Source: Bizionia saleffrena (GTDB lineage Bacteria > Bacteroidota > Bacteroidia > Flavobacteriales > Flavobacteriaceae). Taken from it: a stretch of 64,000 bases of DNA. The notes under the pieces were generated by a model. That model ran no database searches. It was not told where the DNA came from and saw only the letters and a program-made list of their open reading frames with translations. Location: positions 62,001 through 126,000 of the forward strand of contig NZ_VSKM01000006.1 of NCBI RefSeq assembly GCF_008086175.1, in the 5' to 3' direction. A program made the translations under genes and the position numbers. Numbering within the stretch: the stretch's first letter is position 1; each line of letters begins with the position of its first letter. Positions 54,905 through 62,337 of this stretch are shown piece by piece.

Positions 54905-55324
54905 TTATTCGAAGTCCGTTTCTCGAACGCGTTTTTTATCTCTTCTTTCCTCCACTGCAATTCTAAGTTTTTCTCTCAGGTTTTTCCCTTCGGAAATAGC
55001 AGGAATTCTCACAACTGAATGGCTTCGGTCTGATGTTACAAGCGTTATGTTAGAGAGACCGACAAGTCGCAAAAAGAAAGGTTGATCGAGACGAATATCC
55101 TTTACACGATAGAGTTCTAGTTCTTCAGTAGACTTAGATAATACTCCTTTTTCTACTATTAATCTTTGCTCTGTAATTTCAATTTCCCAAGTTTTAACGA
55201 CAAGAAATCTCCATATTGCTATAAAAATAGGAATAATTAACCAACTGAATAGAAGACATATTACATAGGTCCCAAAGTTAGTCCATTGTGACGGGCTGCC
55301 TTTCCAAATTTCTTTTTCTTCCAT
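54905..55324 (-). CDS. PH-domain (bPH2, DUF304-like) membrane protein
   Basis: A 139-residue protein with a membrane hairpin at about residues 18-45 (YVICLLFSWLIIPIFIAIWRFLVV). A bacterial PH-like domain follows: WEIEITEQRLIVEKGVLSKSTEELELYRVKDIRLDQPFFLRLVGLSNITLVTSD. That pattern is typical of the YdbS/DUF304 group. The C-terminus is charged (EERRDKKRVRETDFE). Function in this organism is unknown. Confidence 0.82.
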   Translation of the reverse strand: MEEKEIWKGSPSQWTNFGTYVICLLFSWLIIPIFIAIWRFLVVKTWEIEITEQRLIVEKGVLSKSTEELELYRVKDIRLDQPFFLRLVGLSNITLVTSDRSHSVVRIPAISEGKNLREKLRIAVEERRDKKRVRETDFE

Positions 55325-56024
55325 AATATTCTGTGTTTATGTTTAAAACATTGAGGGTTTACAGTTAGTAATTTTAATTGTTATTAGCAATTTGCTAAAC
55401 TTGGTGGAATGATAGTTGGCCGCATATTACGTGTGTTTTAATACCTCTCATTTCAGGTTTCATTATTTTTGGATTAGTTACAATAACACAAATAAAATTA
55501 ATATCACGCATAATAACTTACGGTTTTCCTCATTCTAAAAAGTTTTTGGCATAAGGTCTTGTGTTTAAAAGCGCTAGAACTTATTCTTACCCCTATAATA
55601 CTTCAGTATGACCAGTTGTAAGGTTTAACTGTTTTAATTTTAGCTACTAAAAACGGAGCCTTTATTTGGTTCGCTTTAATAAATGCTTTTAAACCGTGCA
55701 TAACTTCGTCTCTATAAAATCTCAATTCGGCGCGCAATATAAGATAACTTAAATGTAATTTATTGTAAAAAATCGTAAATGTGCTTTAGTGTTATAATTA
55801 TTAATATTACGTATGAATTGAGAGGAGGATCGGTATGCTGTGTGGGGCGCTATTTATTGTTGTACCGCAGTTTATGTTAATGGGAGCATGGTGTAAACGC
55901 GTCGGTTTTTCAAATGAAGTTATCAGGGTCAAATCAGTCTAAAATTAAACCCGGAGGTGATTAAAACTAAGGTATAGTACTTTTTTACTGTTGTTTTACG
56001 AGGGGCCTTTTTAGTCTTGCTTTG
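55325..56024. other. Long intergenic region, no confirmed gene
   Basis: About 700 bases. A stretch at 55615-55740, read on the minus strand, gives a short protein-like run (RFYRDEVMHGLKAFIKANQ, then IKAPFLVAKIKTVKPYNWSY and a stop), but its start is unclear and it may be a gene remnant or chance. A TTACGG-TTTT-CC sequence at 55518 lacks the second half of the palindrome seen near 59.6 kb and has no -7 element at the matching distance. Nothing else was recognised. Confidence 0.4.
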
Positions 56025-56696
56025 TTAATTACAAATATATTTTTTAATCATATATGGTGTAATGGGTTTTAGTGTTTTGCCTGTTTTAGGGTGTAAGCCT
56101 AAGGCCGTAAAAAAGTCTATCTCTTTATTGGTATTCTTTCCATACCAGAATCTTACACTCTTATTCGCATTAAAGAAAATTGAATCGCAATGCAATGTTA
56201 CTTTTCTAAAAGAAAGTATTCTATCCTCTTTATATAATTTAAGTTGGTTTAAACGGTATTTTTCTGTGTTAAATTCAACTTCGGTAAACCGGTCGTTTTC
56301 CCAGACCATCCATTTTTGAGTGTTAATAGTTAGCGCGCTGAATACAATTAGAAGTAAAGCTAGAATGGCAATTGAAAGTGCTTTTATTTTATGCTTAGCC
56401 AAAAAGCTACGATTTGGTACACGCGTTTTTACCTCACTTTTTTTCTTGTAACCATTAAAATCATCGTGCCCTAAATAGGTACATAAACAAATAACAGCAA
56501 ACTGCTTTAATACTACCTTTTCGTTAGTAATCGCAATGGCATTGTTGTAGTGAATGCGTATTATTTTCTCACCATACGGCTCTCCAGAATTTTCAGTAAT
56601 ATAATCTGATAAGAATTCTGCAATATGAGTTTTCTTGATTAAACCTTCTTCTTTTTTTGCTTTTTCGAACGCCTCTTTTAGTAACTTTTTGTGCAT
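56025..56696 (-). CDS. Hypothetical single-pass membrane protein
   Basis: A 223-residue protein in three parts. The first is a charged cytoplasmic N-terminus (about 1-100: LLKEAFEKAKKEEGLIKKTHIAEFLSDYI, IIRIHYNNAI, FAVICLCTYLGHDDF). The second is one membrane helix at about 113-130 (IAILALLLIVFSALTI). The third is an extracytoplasmic domain rich in aromatic and basic residues. The arrangement resembles an anti-sigma factor or sensor, but no known motif proves it. It is a single gene facing away from the kinase region. Confidence 0.6.
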   Translation of the reverse strand: MHKKLLKEAFEKAKKEEGLIKKTHIAEFLSDYITENSGEPYGEKIIRIHYNNAIAITNEKVVLKQFAVICLCTYLGHDDFNGYKKKSEVKTRVPNRSFLAKHKIKALSIAILALLLIVFSALTINTQKWMVWENDRFTEVEFNTEKYRLNQLKLYKEDRILSFRKVTLHCDSIFFNANKSVRFWYGKNTNKEIDFFTALGLHPKTGKTLKPITPYMIKKYICN

Positions 56697-57062
56697 CTTT
56701 TATACTTAATTTTTATCTGTTTTCCTTATTTAAATTTTTACAGAAATTTTTTTCCTTGTCTTTTCCGAGGCTTTTCCATAGGGTTTCCACATCACTTTTT
56801 AAAATCTACATTTATTTGCCACAGGGTTGATTCTTAGCGCTATTGTATAATGATTTGCGAAATATATCAATTCTAAAATGAAGTGGCACAATAAAATGGT
56901 ATTACGATTTGGGAAGTAATAATACGGTTTTATTTCTGCGCTTCATTCTTCCCAAAAACGAGAGACGTCTCTACACAATTATTGCGAGTTGCTAAGCAGC
57001 TCTGTATCCGATTTCAAACCTCGGACAGCCACATTATTGTTCAAATTTAAATTTTATAAAAG
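56697..57062. other. Intergenic region with small palindromes
   Basis: About 365 bases between divergent genes. It holds the perfect 12-base palindrome AGAGACGTCTCT (56961-56972), a seven-base hairpin GAGTTGC-TAA-GCAGCTC (56986-57002, one G-T pair) and the short inverted repeat TCCGA-N9-TCGGA (57007-57025). They precede the small lipoprotein gene and could be its regulatory leader; none can be tied to a known regulator. Confidence 0.4.
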
Positions 57063-57242
57063 ATGAAAAAAAGATATAGTATCTTATTGACAGTTCTACT
57101 TACGGGCTCATTATTTTCGTGTACACCGCAACATTTAAAGGACGACGGCACTACTATTCAGCAAACGGATGGCTGTTGTGGAGAGGATGGCGGTTTAGAT
57201 CTTCCGCCACCGCCACCACCAATTGAAGGAAAAGCATTATAA
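57063..57242 (+). CDS. Small lipoprotein with Cys pair and Pro-rich end (59 residues)
   Basis: A 59-residue lipoprotein. The signal sequence YSILLTVLLTGSLFSC ends in a lipobox cysteine at residue 20. The mature part has an acidic/Gln stretch, the paired cysteines DGCCGEDGG and a run of six prolines (DLPPPPPPIEG) before the end GKAL. It starts 36 bases ahead of the TPR kinase and in the same direction, so it may be the first gene of that operon. The exposed Cys pair is suggestive of metal or redox sensing, but that is speculation. Confidence 0.7.
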   Translation: MKKRYSILLTVLLTGSLFSCTPQHLKDDGTTIQQTDGCCGEDGGLDLPPPPPPIEGKAL

Positions 57243-57278
57243 AGGCATTAAACTAAAAATAGTTGTTATTTTTGAGGA

Positions 57279-58913
57279 ATGAAATCATTTAAAAAATCAT
57301 TCCTCTTTTTTTTATTTATTAGTGTTCTACTAGTTTTTAAATCGGGATTTGGGCAACAGTCGGTAGACAGTTTAACGTATTACACTAAAAGTATAGAGGT
57401 TGGACAATCGGAACAGAGTTTGCCTAAAGCGTACCGGTTCTTTAGTAAACATTTTGCGATTGCTAAAGCAAATGATGATGTACGTGCTATGGTTTACGAT
57501 TTGTGTATTCTTGCAGAACTGGATTTTAAAATAGGTTTTTATGATGCTAGTGAAGCCACCTGTGTTAAAGGCTTAGCTTTATTGGATACGCAAGAAATAA
57601 GCGCGTATAATAGCTGGTTTAGAAAATTTTTTTATAATCAGTTAGGACAGGTCTATAAAGAAAAACAGCTTTACAATCAAGCTTTTAAAAAATATTATAA
57701 AGCATTGGCTTTGGCTAATAGTTCTTTAGATAGTTTAGTGGCTTACAATAATATTGCTATTGTTTTAAAACACCAAAATCAATTTAAGGAAGCCGAGAAT
57801 ACTCTAGAAAAAGCGGTTGGTTTGTTTGTGCGTGTAGACGATTCCTTAGAAATAGCGCGCGTGTTAGATAATTTAGGAGTTATAAAACACCAACTCAAAA
57901 AAACGGAATCTTTTACTTATTTTAAGAAAGCTTTAGACATAAGGAAGCGCAGTGAAAACGTCTTTAGTTTATACCCTAGTTATAAAAGCTTAGCCACCTA
58001 CTATCTTAGTATAAACGATTCGGCACAAGCTACAAAATTAGCTTTAAAAGCCTATAATGTGGCGGCATTAACTAATAGTTTAACCTATAAATTAGACGCC
58101 ACAAAATTGAGGTTGCGCGTTGGAGATTACGGCATTGCTAATGAGTATATGCACTTAAACGACAGCTTAGAAGATATAAAACGATCCAGTCAGAATAAAT
58201 TTGCCTTATTAAAATACAATGTCAGCAAAAGTGAATTGCAATCGGAAAAAGAGAAAAACGAGAAGCAAGTGTTCCAATTTATTGCCGTTCTTGTTTTTGT
58301 GTTAGGGCTTTCTTTATTTTTTATAATGAAAACGAAAAACACCAAAGATAAGTTGCAACAAGTTTACATCACCGAAACGCGTATTTCTAAAAAAGTGCAT
58401 GATGAAGTGGCAAACGATGTGTATCAAATTATGACTAAACTTCAAGATAAATCGCGTATTAATGAAACTGTTTTAGACGATTTGGAGCATATTTATAATA
58501 AAACGAGAGATATTTCTAAAGAAAATAGCACGATAGACTTCGGTCTCTATTTTGACGAATTATTATCTGATTTGCTATTAACCTATAAAAGTGCTACAGT
58601 AAATGTTATTACTAGAGGTGTTTCAGCGGTGCGTTGGCAATCGGTTTCAGAAGAAAAGAAGATGACTGCCTATAGGGTGCTCCAAGAGTTAATGACCAAT
58701 ATGAAAAAACATAGTCAAGCCTCTTTAGTGTTGCTTATTTTCAATCAAAAAGATAAGAAAATAGAAATAAATTACAGTGATAATGGAGTGGGTTGCAAAA
58801 TAAAAAAGCAAAATGGACTGCAAAATGCGGAAAACCGTATTCAAACTATAAATGGAACAATTACTTTTGAATCTGAAGAGAATAATGGGTTTAAAGCAAA
58901 GATTATAATTTAA
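57279..58913 (+). CDS. TPR-containing sensor histidine kinase
   Basis: A 544-residue kinase with a signal peptide (LFFLFISVLLVFKSGFGQ). About six TPR-like helical repeats fill the extracytoplasmic part (about 30-320, e.g. NQLGQVYKEKQLYNQAFKKY and ARVLDNLGVIKHQLKKTES). One membrane helix lies near 330-350 (FIAVLVFVLGLSLFFIM). A coiled stretch and the phosphoacceptor region follow (RISKKVHDEVANDVYQIM, His near 375). The C-terminus is an HATPase_c domain with ELMTNMKKHSQA and DNGVGC. It is of the NarX/LiaS-like (HisKA_3-related) type. It precedes its response regulator by three bases. Confidence 0.9.
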   Translation: MKSFKKSFLFFLFISVLLVFKSGFGQQSVDSLTYYTKSIEVGQSEQSLPKAYRFFSKHFAIAKANDDVRAMVYDLCILAELDFKIGFYDASEATCVKGLALLDTQEISAYNSWFRKFFYNQLGQVYKEKQLYNQAFKKYYKALALANSSLDSLVAYNNIAIVLKHQNQFKEAENTLEKAVGLFVRVDDSLEIARVLDNLGVIKHQLKKTESFTYFKKALDIRKRSENVFSLYPSYKSLATYYLSINDSAQATKLALKAYNVAALTNSLTYKLDATKLRLRVGDYGIANEYMHLNDSLEDIKRSSQNKFALLKYNVSKSELQSEKEKNEKQVFQFIAVLVFVLGLSLFFIMKTKNTKDKLQQVYITETRISKKVHDEVANDVYQIMTKLQDKSRINETVLDDLEHIYNKTRDISKENSTIDFGLYFDELLSDLLLTYKSATVNVITRGVSAVRWQSVSEEKKMTAYRVLQELMTNMKKHSQASLVLLIFNQKDKKIEINYSDNGVGCKIKKQNGLQNAENRIQTINGTITFESEENNGFKAKIII

Positions 58914-58916
58914 AGT

Positions 58917-59582
58917 ATGTTTAATAAAGTTTTAATTTCGGACGATTTAGGAAGTATTAATCAAGGCGTTTTAAGTGTCTTAGATAATTTAGGTATAAAA
59001 AACGTGCATCAGGTGCAGTATTGTGACGATGCCTTTTTAAAAATAAAAAAAGCGGTATTAGACGATGCCCCTTTCGATTTATTAATAACAGATTTATCTT
59101 TTATAGTAGACCACAGGTCGCAAAGATTTAATTCGGGATCGGAATTAATACAGGCTTTAAGGAAGGAGTACCCTTATTTAAAAATTATTGTGTATTCGGT
59201 AGAAGACCGCTTACAACGCGTACGGCTTTTAATGAATGACTACAAGGCGAACGCCTATGTATGTAAAGGCAGGCGCGGTTTAATAGAAATTGAGAACGCC
59301 ATACATACTGTATTTAATGGCGACTGTTATTTGTCTCCACAAATTGAACAGGCTTTAAGCCCTAAGGCCAATTTAGAACTAGACGATTTCGATATTCATT
59401 TAATACAGTTATTATCTGAGGGATTGTCTCAAGACGATATAAGTGCGGCTTTAAAAAAAGAAAATTTTTCGCCGTGTAGTTTAAGCTCTATCGAAAAACG
59501 ATTGAATAAACTTCGCGTGCAGTTTAAAGCTAATAATGCGATACATTTAATAGCTATAGTTAAAGATTTAGGCTTAATATAA
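58917..59582 (+). CDS. LuxR/FixJ-type response regulator
   Basis: A 221-residue regulator. The receiver domain (about 1-140) has VLISDDLGSI, FDLLITDLSFI with the phosphoacceptor Asp, and VYSVED. The C-terminal domain (about 150-221) is a LuxR-like helix-turn-helix: LIQLLSEGLSQDDISAALKK, then SLSSIEKRLNKLRVQF as the recognition helix. It is coupled to the TPR kinase. Three matching palindromes in the following 310 bases are the best candidates for its binding sites. Confidence 0.88.
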   Translation: MFNKVLISDDLGSINQGVLSVLDNLGIKNVHQVQYCDDAFLKIKKAVLDDAPFDLLITDLSFIVDHRSQRFNSGSELIQALRKEYPYLKIIVYSVEDRLQRVRLLMNDYKANAYVCKGRRGLIEIENAIHTVFNGDCYLSPQIEQALSPKANLELDDFDIHLIQLLSEGLSQDDISAALKKENFSPCSLSSIEKRLNKLRVQFKANNAIHLIAIVKDLGLI

Positions 59583-59588
59583 AGCCGC

Positions 59589-59634
59589 TTTACGGAATAC
59601 CGTAAAACACACAGTAAACGTTTACTTACTATTG
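59589..59634 (+). promoter_or_regulatory. Palindrome 1 (TTTACGG-AATA-CCGTAAA) with -7 element
   Basis: Perfect seven-base arms at 59589-59595 and 59600-59606, starting seven bases behind the response regulator stop. A -7-like element TACTATTG (one base from TAnnTTTG) begins at 59627, 29.5 bases from the palindrome centre. Predicted transcript start is near 59640. Confidence 0.65.
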
Positions 59635-59640
59635 TGTGTT

Positions 59641-59703
59641 ATTAATTTATACATTTTGAGGGAAATGTTAAGAGGCAAGCAGAAATGTGAGCCTCTTTTT
59701 TTT
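59641..59703 (+). ncRNA. Candidate small RNA 1, ending in a terminator
   Basis: From the predicted start behind palindrome 1 to the hairpin at 59670-59703 there are only about 60 bases and no convincing gene. A short terminated transcript is therefore predicted. It could equally be the 3' end of the kinase/regulator mRNA, so this is a candidate only. Confidence 0.3.
59670..59703 (+). terminator. Rho-independent terminator behind palindrome 1
   Basis: Seven-base arms AAGAGGC and GCCTCTT with a 14-base loop are followed by eight or more T residues. It can end the kinase/regulator mRNA as well as any transcript from palindrome 1. Confidence 0.75.
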
Positions 59704-59707
59704 GTGA

Positions 59708-59752
59708 TTACGGTTTTCCGTAAGGATGGTAGTGCAAATGGTTTTAAATTTG
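59708..59752 (+). promoter_or_regulatory. Palindrome 2 (TTACGG-TTTT-CCGTAA) with -7 element
   Basis: Perfect six-base arms at 59708-59713 and 59718-59723. The -7 element TAAATTTG (59745-59752) is a perfect TAnnTTTG match and begins exactly 29.5 bases from the palindrome centre. Predicted start is near 59759. Confidence 0.7.
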
Positions 59753-59758
59753 CCTTAT

Positions 59759-59806
59759 CGATTAGTGGTTTACCCAAAACAGACTTACAACCAAAGTCTG
59801 TTTGCT
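59759..59806 (+). ncRNA. Candidate small RNA 2 with hairpin 3' end
   Basis: Behind the second promoter there is no reading frame worth noting before a perfect ten-base hairpin AAACAGACTT-N7-AAGTCTGTTT at 59777-59803. The T-run after it is short, so termination there is uncertain. A transcript of about 45-50 bases is predicted. Confidence 0.3.
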
Positions 59807-59885
59807 AATTAATATTTAATACAATTTTGAATTTTTGGATTAAAATCACGCAATTATCAATAATTTTAAAATTCAATTCAAGGCC

Positions 59886-59930
59886 TTGCGGATTCCCGTA
59901 AGGCTTTGTTTTTATATAGTCGTAATTTTG
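59886..59930 (+). promoter_or_regulatory. Palindrome 3 (TTGCGG-ATTC-CCGTAA) with -7 element
   Basis: Arms at 59886-59891 and 59896-59901 differ in one base from perfect symmetry. The -7 element TAATTTTG (59923-59930) matches TAnnTTTG and begins exactly 29.5 bases from the centre. The arms sit in a larger 12-pair hairpin (AAGGCCTTGCGG with CCGTAAGGCTTT, two G-T pairs) followed by TTTTT, so it may also end an upstream transcript. The promoter serves the 49-residue gene at 59958. Confidence 0.65.
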
Positions 59931-59957
59931 GGCTATTCAACTTTATAAAAAAAAATA

Positions 59958-60107
59958 ATGGCTTTAATGCATATCCCATCAGGGGAAGTCCATAAAGGAC
60001 GAAAAGGAGAAACTACAGCATGTGGTATAAATACTAAAGAACAGTTAGACCATTGGGGCACTGTTAAAAACACGGTTACTTGTAACAAAAAAGGATGTAA
60101 AAACTAA
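59958..60107 (+). CDS. Small cysteine-containing protein (49 residues) under palindrome 3
   Basis: A 49-residue frame starting MALMHIPSGEVHKGRKGE, then TTACGINTKEQLDHWG and ending VTCNKKGCKN. Three cysteines and His residues (SGEVHKG, TACG, DHW, VTCNKKGC) give the look of a small metal-binding or zinc-ribbon-like fold. It has no signal peptide. It lies 27 bases behind a perfect -7 element controlled by palindrome 3. I do not know the family with certainty. It is probably the only protein product of this regulatory region. Confidence 0.65.
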   Translation: MALMHIPSGEVHKGRKGETTACGINTKEQLDHWGTVKNTVTCNKKGCKN

Positions 60108-60218
60108 GCAGTGGAAAATAAAAGGCTTTTATAAACATTACTCATTATAGTTAATCGCTTCTTTAAGAGGTTTAAAAGAAGGATGATAAGTGTTATGAAG
60201 TACTTGAGCCATTTGAGA

Positions 60219-60268
60219 AGCGGGTATAATACCAATTAAAAGTAGTGTGTCTACATATTATGCCCGCT
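60219..60268 (+). terminator. Hairpin behind the 49-residue gene
   Basis: AGCGGGTATAAT pairs with ATTATGCCCGCT (12 pairs, one T-G) over a 26-base loop. It lacks a long T-run, so it may be a weak terminator or a stabilising 3' structure. It is about 110 bases behind the stop. Confidence 0.45.
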
Positions 60269-60998
60269 TTAAGATTAATAGATATTAAAAGCTTAGGAAG
60301 GCGTGATTATAAAGGCTTATTGCTTTATAACTAAAGACTCCATAAAAAATTTAATAAAAAATTAAATCGCGTGTCGTATTACTAGAATTAATTATTTAAG
60401 GGCTGAATTATTTCAGCCGATAAAATTATATCATAATTGTGACAATCCTTATACAGTGCAATAAGCTGTCTGCACTAAGGTGAATTAGTATTAGTGACTT
60501 TAAGCGGTCTTAAAACGTGCAAACTCTGTAAATAAGTCGGTTTTTTACCGCGATCTAATCAGTAACTTATTTAATTTTTAATTATACCAAATTTTAAAAG
60601 TATTCAATATAAAAGAGTCTTAAAAACATAACTTCTTTCTTGTTAGTTTGGCGGCATAATTTATTTAATTTTTTAGTTCTTCATAGAAAACGAGACCATC
60701 TTTTGGTCTAAACCTCATTCCGGATTACTGTGCTGTTTTCGTACGTCTTATTTATTATGCCTTTTATCGGAATACAGTTAGAAGTCTATCACAAATAATG
60801 CGTGCAATGGATGCCATTATCTAAAAATAGACTACTTATGCAGAATATAAGGTTTTAGTTTTTATTAGAAGTTCTGAACTACACTGTTAAAACATATCAT
60901 CCAACTGATTGGTACTTGTTAAACGACAGCTTTATTACCTATTAAAATAGGACTCTCAATTTTTTATTGGCTTAATAGGCTATTTAGTAAAGAATACT

Positions 60999-61023
60999 GC
61001 ATCTTATATAGATGCTTTTTTTT
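60999..61023 (+). terminator. Rho-independent terminator before the ice-binding gene
   Basis: GCATCT and AGATGC arms with a five-base loop are followed by eight T residues. It lies about 50 bases before the next gene's ATG, and no gene lies before it on the plus strand for 890 bases, so it may end an untranslated transcript or act as a leader attenuator. Confidence 0.65.
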
Positions 61024-61071
61024 AGTGAAGAATAGAGATGAACGACCTTAATTAAATAAAAACACAAATAC

Positions 61072-62337
61072 ATGCAAATTATTTTTAAAAGCCTATTGAT
61101 ACTTCTATTATTATTAGTTTCAAGTAGTCTTAGCGCTCAAGTTGGTATCAACACGATAACACCAGATACCTCTTCTATTTTAGATGTTTCTTCAAACAGT
61201 AAAGGCTTTTTAATGCCGCGGTTAACCACGAATCAAAGAAATTCAATTGAACAACCTGCCGCAGGTTTAATGATTTATAATACGACGTTGAATGATGGTC
61301 AATTAAATACAGGGACACCCGAAGCACCACATTGGGTAGGTATAAAAAATAAGGTAAGCCCTGCCTCAATGATTGAATCAGTTACTGAAGTTGGGGTTAT
61401 TAGCACCACGTCCACAGAAGATTTTTTAGTACCAGGTATGACGATATCTCCTAATTCTGGTACTTATATGGTTTTCTTTAATGGCCAAATGTCTCATAAG
61501 GTATTTAGTTTGTCTCAAGGTGTTGATGATTTGAGTACTGTCTACGATGATCTACTAGCATACCCAAATGCAGATAATCACGGTGTTACTTTTGGAAACG
61601 AGACTTTGAACCCTGGTGTTTATGACGTTGCAGGGGCACATTCGATTTCAGGAAGTCTAACGTTAGATGGAGGTGGTGATCCAAATGCCATATTTATTAT
61701 TAGGGGTAGTGGAGCTCTTACAATAGGAGATTCTGCAACTGTAAATTTAATTAATGGAGCAAACTCCAATAATATATTTTGGGTAGCTGAAGGAGCTATA
61801 ACCATTGGTGAAAATTCTATAATGAAAGGAAACTTGATAGCTCATCCTGGAGCGATTACTATGGAGTCTAATGCTGAGCTCGAAGGAAGGATGTTCTCGA
61901 CCACAGGAGCAATAGTTATGGATTCTGCCACACTTAACGCACCAGTAGGTGTTTCTTTTATAGATTTACGAGAACTTTCGACATTTGTGATATTTAGTTC
62001 TAATGGCGCTGTTTCTAATGCGGGTATATCAGTAGTGAATGGAGATGTAGGAGCTGCAGACGGTGATGTCTCAGGTTTTGCAGGTATTAACGGGCATGTC
62101 TATACTGAAAATACAACAACAACAAATGAATCAAATGCTGCTACTGCTATTTATAGTATTTATCAGAATGGTATAGAAGTAGCAAATTCTAGTAGAGCAA
62201 TTACTAGCAATAGTTCAATAGTATCTCTCCAAGTTATGCTGACTGCAATCGCAGGAGAATCCATAGAAATAAGATGGAAAGTTGATAATGGTGAAATGAC
62301 AATGAATCATAGAATATTGTCATTGATTCGAAATTAA
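61072..62337 (+). CDS. Secreted ice-binding-like (DUF3494) protein with rearranged domain order
   Basis: A 421-residue secreted protein. A signal peptide (SLLILLLLLVSSSLSAQ) is followed by VGINTITPDTSSILDVSS, the usual start of Bacteroidota surface proteins with a tail-fibre-like region. Residues 150-290 match the second part of DUF3494 (LNPGVYDVAGAHSISGSLTLDG, PNAIFIIRGSGALTIGDSA, GANSNNIFWVAEGAITIGENS, GNLIAHPGAITMESNAELEGR). Residues 305-345 match its first part (STFVIFSSNGAVSNAGISVVNGDVG). The ends (NSGTYMVFFNGQ near 125 and ESIEIRWKVDNGEM near the C-terminus) look like two halves of one jelly-roll. Ice binding is inferred. Confidence 0.75.
   Translation: MQIIFKSLLILLLLLVSSSLSAQVGINTITPDTSSILDVSSNSKGFLMPRLTTNQRNSIEQPAAGLMIYNTTLNDGQLNTGTPEAPHWVGIKNKVSPASMIESVTEVGVISTTSTEDFLVPGMTISPNSGTYMVFFNGQMSHKVFSLSQGVDDLSTVYDDLLAYPNADNHGVTFGNETLNPGVYDVAGAHSISGSLTLDGGGDPNAIFIIRGSGALTIGDSATVNLINGANSNNIFWVAEGAITIGENSIMKGNLIAHPGAITMESNAELEGRMFSTTGAIVMDSATLNAPVGVSFIDLRELSTFVIFSSNGAVSNAGISVVNGDVGAADGDVSGFAGINGHVYTENTTTTNESNAATAIYSIYQNGIEVANSSRAITSNSSIVSLQVMLTAIAGESIEIRWKVDNGEMTMNHRILSLIRN

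Larger units (their letters stand above)
60108..61071. other. Long intergenic region with hairpins but no confirmed gene
   Basis: Nearly 1 kb. It contains a 12-pair hairpin at 60219-60268, a perfect 7-N4-7 palindrome GGCTGAA-TTAT-TTCAGCC at 60401-60418 with no -7 element at the 29.5-base distance, and a strong terminator at 60999-61023. No reading frame is convincing. The terminators imply transcription through here, perhaps of an untranslated RNA. Confidence 0.4.

Noticed and set aside
55518-55529. TTACGG-TTTT-CC as another copy of the response-regulator palindrome
   Set aside because: The second arm is broken after CC and no -7 element lies 29.5 bases away.
55615-55740. Short protein-like run on the minus strand ending KTVKPYNWSY
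   Set aside because: No clear start, promoter or terminator, and too short to judge. It is mentioned in the intergenic entry only.
55842-55940. A short frame starting MLCGALFIVVPQ behind a GGAGG-like sequence
   Set aside because: Only 35 residues. Shine-Dalgarno sequences carry little weight in Bacteroidota, and no other support is visible.
59665-59808. A 49-residue frame starting MLRGKQKCEPLFF across the second palindrome
   Set aside because: It runs through a terminator and a promoter palindrome, and its composition looks random.
60401-60418. GGCTGAA-TTAT-TTCAGCC as a fourth site of the palindrome array
   Set aside because: The arms differ completely from TTACGG/CCGTAA and no TAnnTTTG element lies at the shared distance.
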